A stretch of 8,884 nucleotides of DNA from an uncultured Prevotella sp. (GTDB lineage: Bacteria > Bacteroidota > Bacteroidia > Bacteroidales > Bacteroidaceae): contig CALZMK010000042.1 in NCBI GenBank assembly GCA_945788545.1, positions 1 to 8,884 on the forward strand, read 5' to 3'. The position numbers were made by a program, and so were the translations under genes. This document shows, one piece after another, positions 6,900 to 8,884 of the stretch. Each line of letters starts with the position of its first letter. Position 1 is the first letter of the stretch. Under the pieces are notes generated by a model, which searched no databases, was not told the origin of the DNA, and saw nothing but the letters and a program-made list of their open reading frames with translations.

Positions 6900-6930
6900 T
6901 TTGATAATTGGAAAAGTAGTAGTACCTTTG
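6900..6930 (+). promoter_or_regulatory. Canonical Bacteroidetes promoter for the rseC-rnf operon
   Basis: TTTG (6900-6903), a 19-nt spacer and TACCTTTG (6923-6930) fit the consensus closely. A second TTTG at 6896-6899 gives a 23-nt spacer. The ATG of rseC is at 6937, only 6 bases after the -7 element, so the transcript would start at or within a few bases of the start codon. Confidence 0.75.
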
Positions 6931-6936
6931 CACTTG

Positions 6937-7359
6937 ATGAAAAGCAAAATCACACATAAAGGTGTCGTCGAATGTATCGAGAAAGACATGGTCAGGGTGC
7001 GCATCGTGCAGTCTTCGGCATGTGCCTCCTGCAAGGTGGCAGGGCATTGTGCCGCATCGGAGAGCAAGGTCAAGATAATCGATGTCGTTACTGCCGACGC
7101 GTCATCCTACAAGGCCGGTGACAATGTCATGGTGTCGGTGTCTGAGGGTTCTGCCCACAAGGCTCTGCTGGTAGGATTCGGATTGCCTTTTGTGGTGATG
7201 ATGGTTGCGCTTTTCCTTACAATGTGGATAACCTCGGACGAGATTGTGTCAGCATTAGTGGGACTTGGAGCCCTTATACCTTATTATATATTAATATGGC
7301 TCTTGCGCTCCCGTATAGGAAACAGTGTTACGTTTAGTGTGGAAAAACTTTTAGAATAA
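6937..7359 (+). CDS. rseC: RseC/MucC-family protein (SoxR-reducing system / Rnf-associated)
   Basis: A 140-residue inner-membrane protein. The N-terminal soluble domain begins KITHKGVVECIEKDMVRVRI and carries the family's cysteine motif SACASCKVAGHC (Cys29, Cys32, Cys38), which could bind an Fe-S cluster or metal. Two membrane segments follow at about 76-97 and 103-123. In other bacteria RseC is linked to sigmaE regulation and to the Rsx/Rnf-dependent reduction of SoxR; in Bacteroidales it commonly heads the rnf operon, as here, so a role in assembly or redox control of Rnf is more likely. The ATG at 6937 places the conserved N-terminus at residue 1. An in-frame TTG at 6877 lies upstream of the promoter and is rejected, and the next ATG (codon 18) would cut the domain. 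rnfB starts 30 bp downstream. Confidence 0.9.
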   Translation: MKSKITHKGVVECIEKDMVRVRIVQSSACASCKVAGHCAASESKVKIIDVVTADASSYKAGDNVMVSVSEGSAHKALLVGFGLPFVVMMVALFLTMWITSDEIVSALVGLGALIPYYILIWLLRSRIGNSVTFSVEKLLE

Positions 7360-7389
7360 GAAACAAACAAAAAAATAAAGTAAGTAACT

Positions 7390-8241
7390 ATGGATTTTAT
7401 GTTAATCGCAGTGATTGTGCTTGGAGCCATCGCACTTGTGGCAGCAGCCGTATTGTACGTATGCTCCAAAAAGTTTGCTGTGAAGGAAGACCCGAGGATT
7501 GCCCAGGTGTCAGCCGTACTGCCACAGGCCAACTGTGGCGGTTGCGGATTCCCAGGATGTTCGGGTATGGCAGATGCTCTTGTGAAGGCAGCTGATGGAG
7601 GTAGCCTCGAAGGACTCAACTGTCCTGTAGGCGGATCAGCAGTGATGGAGCAAGTGGCCGACCTTTTAGGTATGGCTGTTGCAAACACCGAACCGATGGT
7701 GGCAGTGGTGAGATGTAACGGTACGTGTGAAAACCGCCCTAAGACGGCAGAGTATTGCGGATTGCGCACATGTGCGGCTATGAATGCCTGTGCAGCTGGT
7801 GAGACTGCATGTGGATTCGGTTGCCTCGGTTGCGGCGACTGTGTTGAAGCATGCCAGTTTGGTGCTATTGCCATCAATCCAGAGACAGGATTGCCAGAGG
7901 TAAACGAAGACCTTTGCACCGCATGTGGAGCATGCGCTAAAGCCTGTCCGCGCCACATCATCGAGTTGCGCAAGAAGGGACCTAAGGGTCGCCGTGTGTA
8001 TGTCAGCTGTGTCAACCGCGACAAGGGACCGGCCGCTAAGAAGGCTTGTGCCGCTGCATGTATCGGTTGCGGCAAGTGTGAGAAGGAGTGCCCGTTCGGA
8101 GCTATCACCGTTGAATGCAACCTGTCGTACATCGACCCTCTGAAATGCCGCTCATGCCGCAAGTGTGAGAAGGTATGTCCAACAGGTGCTATCAAGGCTG
8201 TGAATTTCCCTGCTCCTAAGAACAATCCAGTAACAGAATGA
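7390..8241 (+). CDS. rnfB: RnfB, Fe-S subunit of the Rnf ferredoxin:NAD+ oxidoreductase
   Basis: A 283-residue iron-sulfur protein anchored by one N-terminal helix (about 4-25). The RnfB-type [4Fe-4S] domain follows: NCGGCGFPGCSGMADALV with Cys49, 52, 57 and 78. A cysteine-containing linker (Cys109, 113, 123, 128, 134) leads to four CxxCxxCxxxC ferredoxin motifs: 145-155, 176-186, 224-234 and 253-263. The first has Gln after its last Cys where the others have Pro. Two-ferredoxin forms such as the E. coli protein are shorter; longer multi-cluster RnfB is known in anaerobes. Its role is to accept electrons from reduced ferredoxin and pass them into the membrane complex, which reduces NAD+ and pumps Na+ or H+. 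It follows rseC and its TGA overlaps the ATG of rnfC (ATGA at 8238), implying translational coupling. Confidence 0.95.
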   Translation: MDFMLIAVIVLGAIALVAAAVLYVCSKKFAVKEDPRIAQVSAVLPQANCGGCGFPGCSGMADALVKAADGGSLEGLNCPVGGSAVMEQVADLLGMAVANTEPMVAVVRCNGTCENRPKTAEYCGLRTCAAMNACAAGETACGFGCLGCGDCVEACQFGAIAINPETGLPEVNEDLCTACGACAKACPRHIIELRKKGPKGRRVYVSCVNRDKGPAAKKACAAACIGCGKCEKECPFGAITVECNLSYIDPLKCRSCRKCEKVCPTGAIKAVNFPAPKNNPVTE

Positions 8242-8884
8242 ATATGAAAATAAGAACATTTAGAATAGGAGGAATACATCCTGAGGAGAATAAGCTTACT
8301 CATGAGGTGCCCACACAGGTGGCTCCGCTGCCCAAGCAGGCTGTATTCCCGTTGTCGCAGCACATTGGTGCTCCGGCAAAGCCCGTAGTGGCAAAGGGCG
8401 ATGTTGTCAAGGTTGGCACATTGCTTGCCGAGGCTGGCGGTTTTGTTTCTGCCCCCATCTACTCATCTGTTTCGGGTAAGGTGGCAAAGATCGACTCTGC
8501 TGTCGATGCCTCTGGCTATCGTCGTCCTGCTATCATTGTCAGTGTTGAAGGCGACGAATGGGAGGAGAGTATCGACCGCAGCGAGGATTTGGTGAGGGTG
8601 GAAGACCGTCCCGACCTTACTCCCGAGAGTATTGTGGAGAGTATCAAGAAGGCTGGTGTCACCGGTATGGGTGGTGCCGGATTCCCCACGTTCATCAAAC
8701 TGTGTCCTCCTCCTGGAGCTACTGCCGAGTGTGTCATCATCAATGCTGTGGAATGTGAGCCATATATCACCTCTGACTATCGGTTGATGATGGAGCATGC
8801 CGATGAGATTATCGTCGGTCTGCAACTTCTGATGAAGGCTGCCAAGGTGGACAAGGGATATATCGGTATTGAAACCAATAAGCC
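8238..8884 (+). CDS. rnfC: RnfC, NADH-binding subunit of Rnf, 5' part (runs off the window)
   Basis: The frame is open from ATG 8238 to the window edge: 215 codons of a protein usually above 430 residues. The start reads MNMKIRTFRIGGIHPEENK, matching the RnfC N-terminus (F-x-GGIHP-x-x-x-K). PLSQHIGAPAKPVVAKGD and SAPIYSSVSGKV form the lipoyl-like N-terminal domain. GMGGAGFPT (143-151) and NAVECEPYIT (from 169) are the hallmark NuoF-like region that binds FMN and NADH. The missing part should hold the SLBB domain and two [4Fe-4S] clusters. RnfC exchanges electrons with NAD+ at the cytoplasmic face. The start is either ATG 8238, overlapping the rnfB stop, or ATG 8244. rnfD, G, E and A are expected next but are not in the window. 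Confidence 0.95.
   Translation, partial: MNMKIRTFRIGGIHPEENKLTHEVPTQVAPLPKQAVFPLSQHIGAPAKPVVAKGDVVKVGTLLAEAGGFVSAPIYSSVSGKVAKIDSAVDASGYRRPAIIVSVEGDEWEESIDRSEDLVRVEDRPDLTPESIVESIKKAGVTGMGGAGFPTFIKLCPPPGATAECVIINAVECEPYITSDYRLMMEHADEIIVGLQLLMKAAKVDKGYIGIETNK

Noticed and set aside
6877..6936. Upstream TTG start for rseC
   Set aside because: It would place the promoter (6900-6930) inside the coding region, and the extra residues do not look like the RseC N-terminus.
7284..8363. Long reverse-strand open frame (359 codons) across rseC, rnfB and rnfC
   Set aside because: It lies opposite three strongly supported genes. Its product is rich in Ala, His, Ser and Pro with no recognisable domain, as expected of an antisense shadow of cysteine- and glycine-rich coding DNA.

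Overview
The window looks like chromosome from a member of the Bacteroidales, most probably a Prevotella-type organism. Three things point there. The protein families are typical of that order: an Omp28-type secreted protein, a BspA-like leucine-rich-repeat surface protein, and an RseC-RnfB-RnfC cluster. Promoters match the Bacteroidetes pattern TTTG-N19/20-TAnnTTTG rather than the usual sigma70 boxes. Gene starts also lack clear Shine-Dalgarno sequences. I see no rRNA or tRNA genes, CRISPR array, transposase or phage gene.

Layout. (1) 2-1675 (+): 3' part of a secreted protein with a thioredoxin-like Omp28-type domain whose CxxC has been lost, followed by a strong intrinsic terminator. (2) 1676-2236: a 561-bp gene-free stretch holding that terminator, a 14-bp direct repeat with a 20-bp period, and a -7 promoter element. 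(3) 2237-3469 (+): a regulator with seven predicted membrane helices and an AraC-type DNA-binding domain. (4) 3482-6094 (+): a secreted protein with about 28 BspA-type leucine-rich repeats, 12 bp after the regulator and probably in the same operon. (5) 6095-6358: two large palindromes between convergent genes. (6) 6359-6799 (-): a small, very acidic protein of unknown function. (7) 6800-6936: two back-to-back canonical promoters around a 14-bp perfect palindrome. (8) 6937-8884 (+): rseC, rnfB and the start of rnfC, the first part of an Rnf ferredoxin:NAD+ oxidoreductase operon that runs off the window.

How the parts may work together. The Rnf cluster is ordinary energy metabolism: oxidation of reduced ferredoxin coupled to NAD+ reduction and ion pumping across the inner membrane, with RseC as a small redox or membrane partner. 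The regulator/LRR pair looks like a membrane-embedded one-component sensor controlling a surface or secreted protein, with a tandem operator-like repeat placed where an activator would sit. The Omp28-type protein and the LRR protein are unrelated in their bodies. They nevertheless end in the same tail, and the match runs at nucleotide level through the stop codon into the 3' noncoding DNA (65 of 70 positions). This suggests a shared sorting tail that has been copied or kept alike by recombination.

I found no clearly new multi-gene system. The best leads are the shared tail module, the regulator/LRR operon with its operator-like repeat, the degenerate Omp28 active site, and the apparently leaderless rseC transcript.
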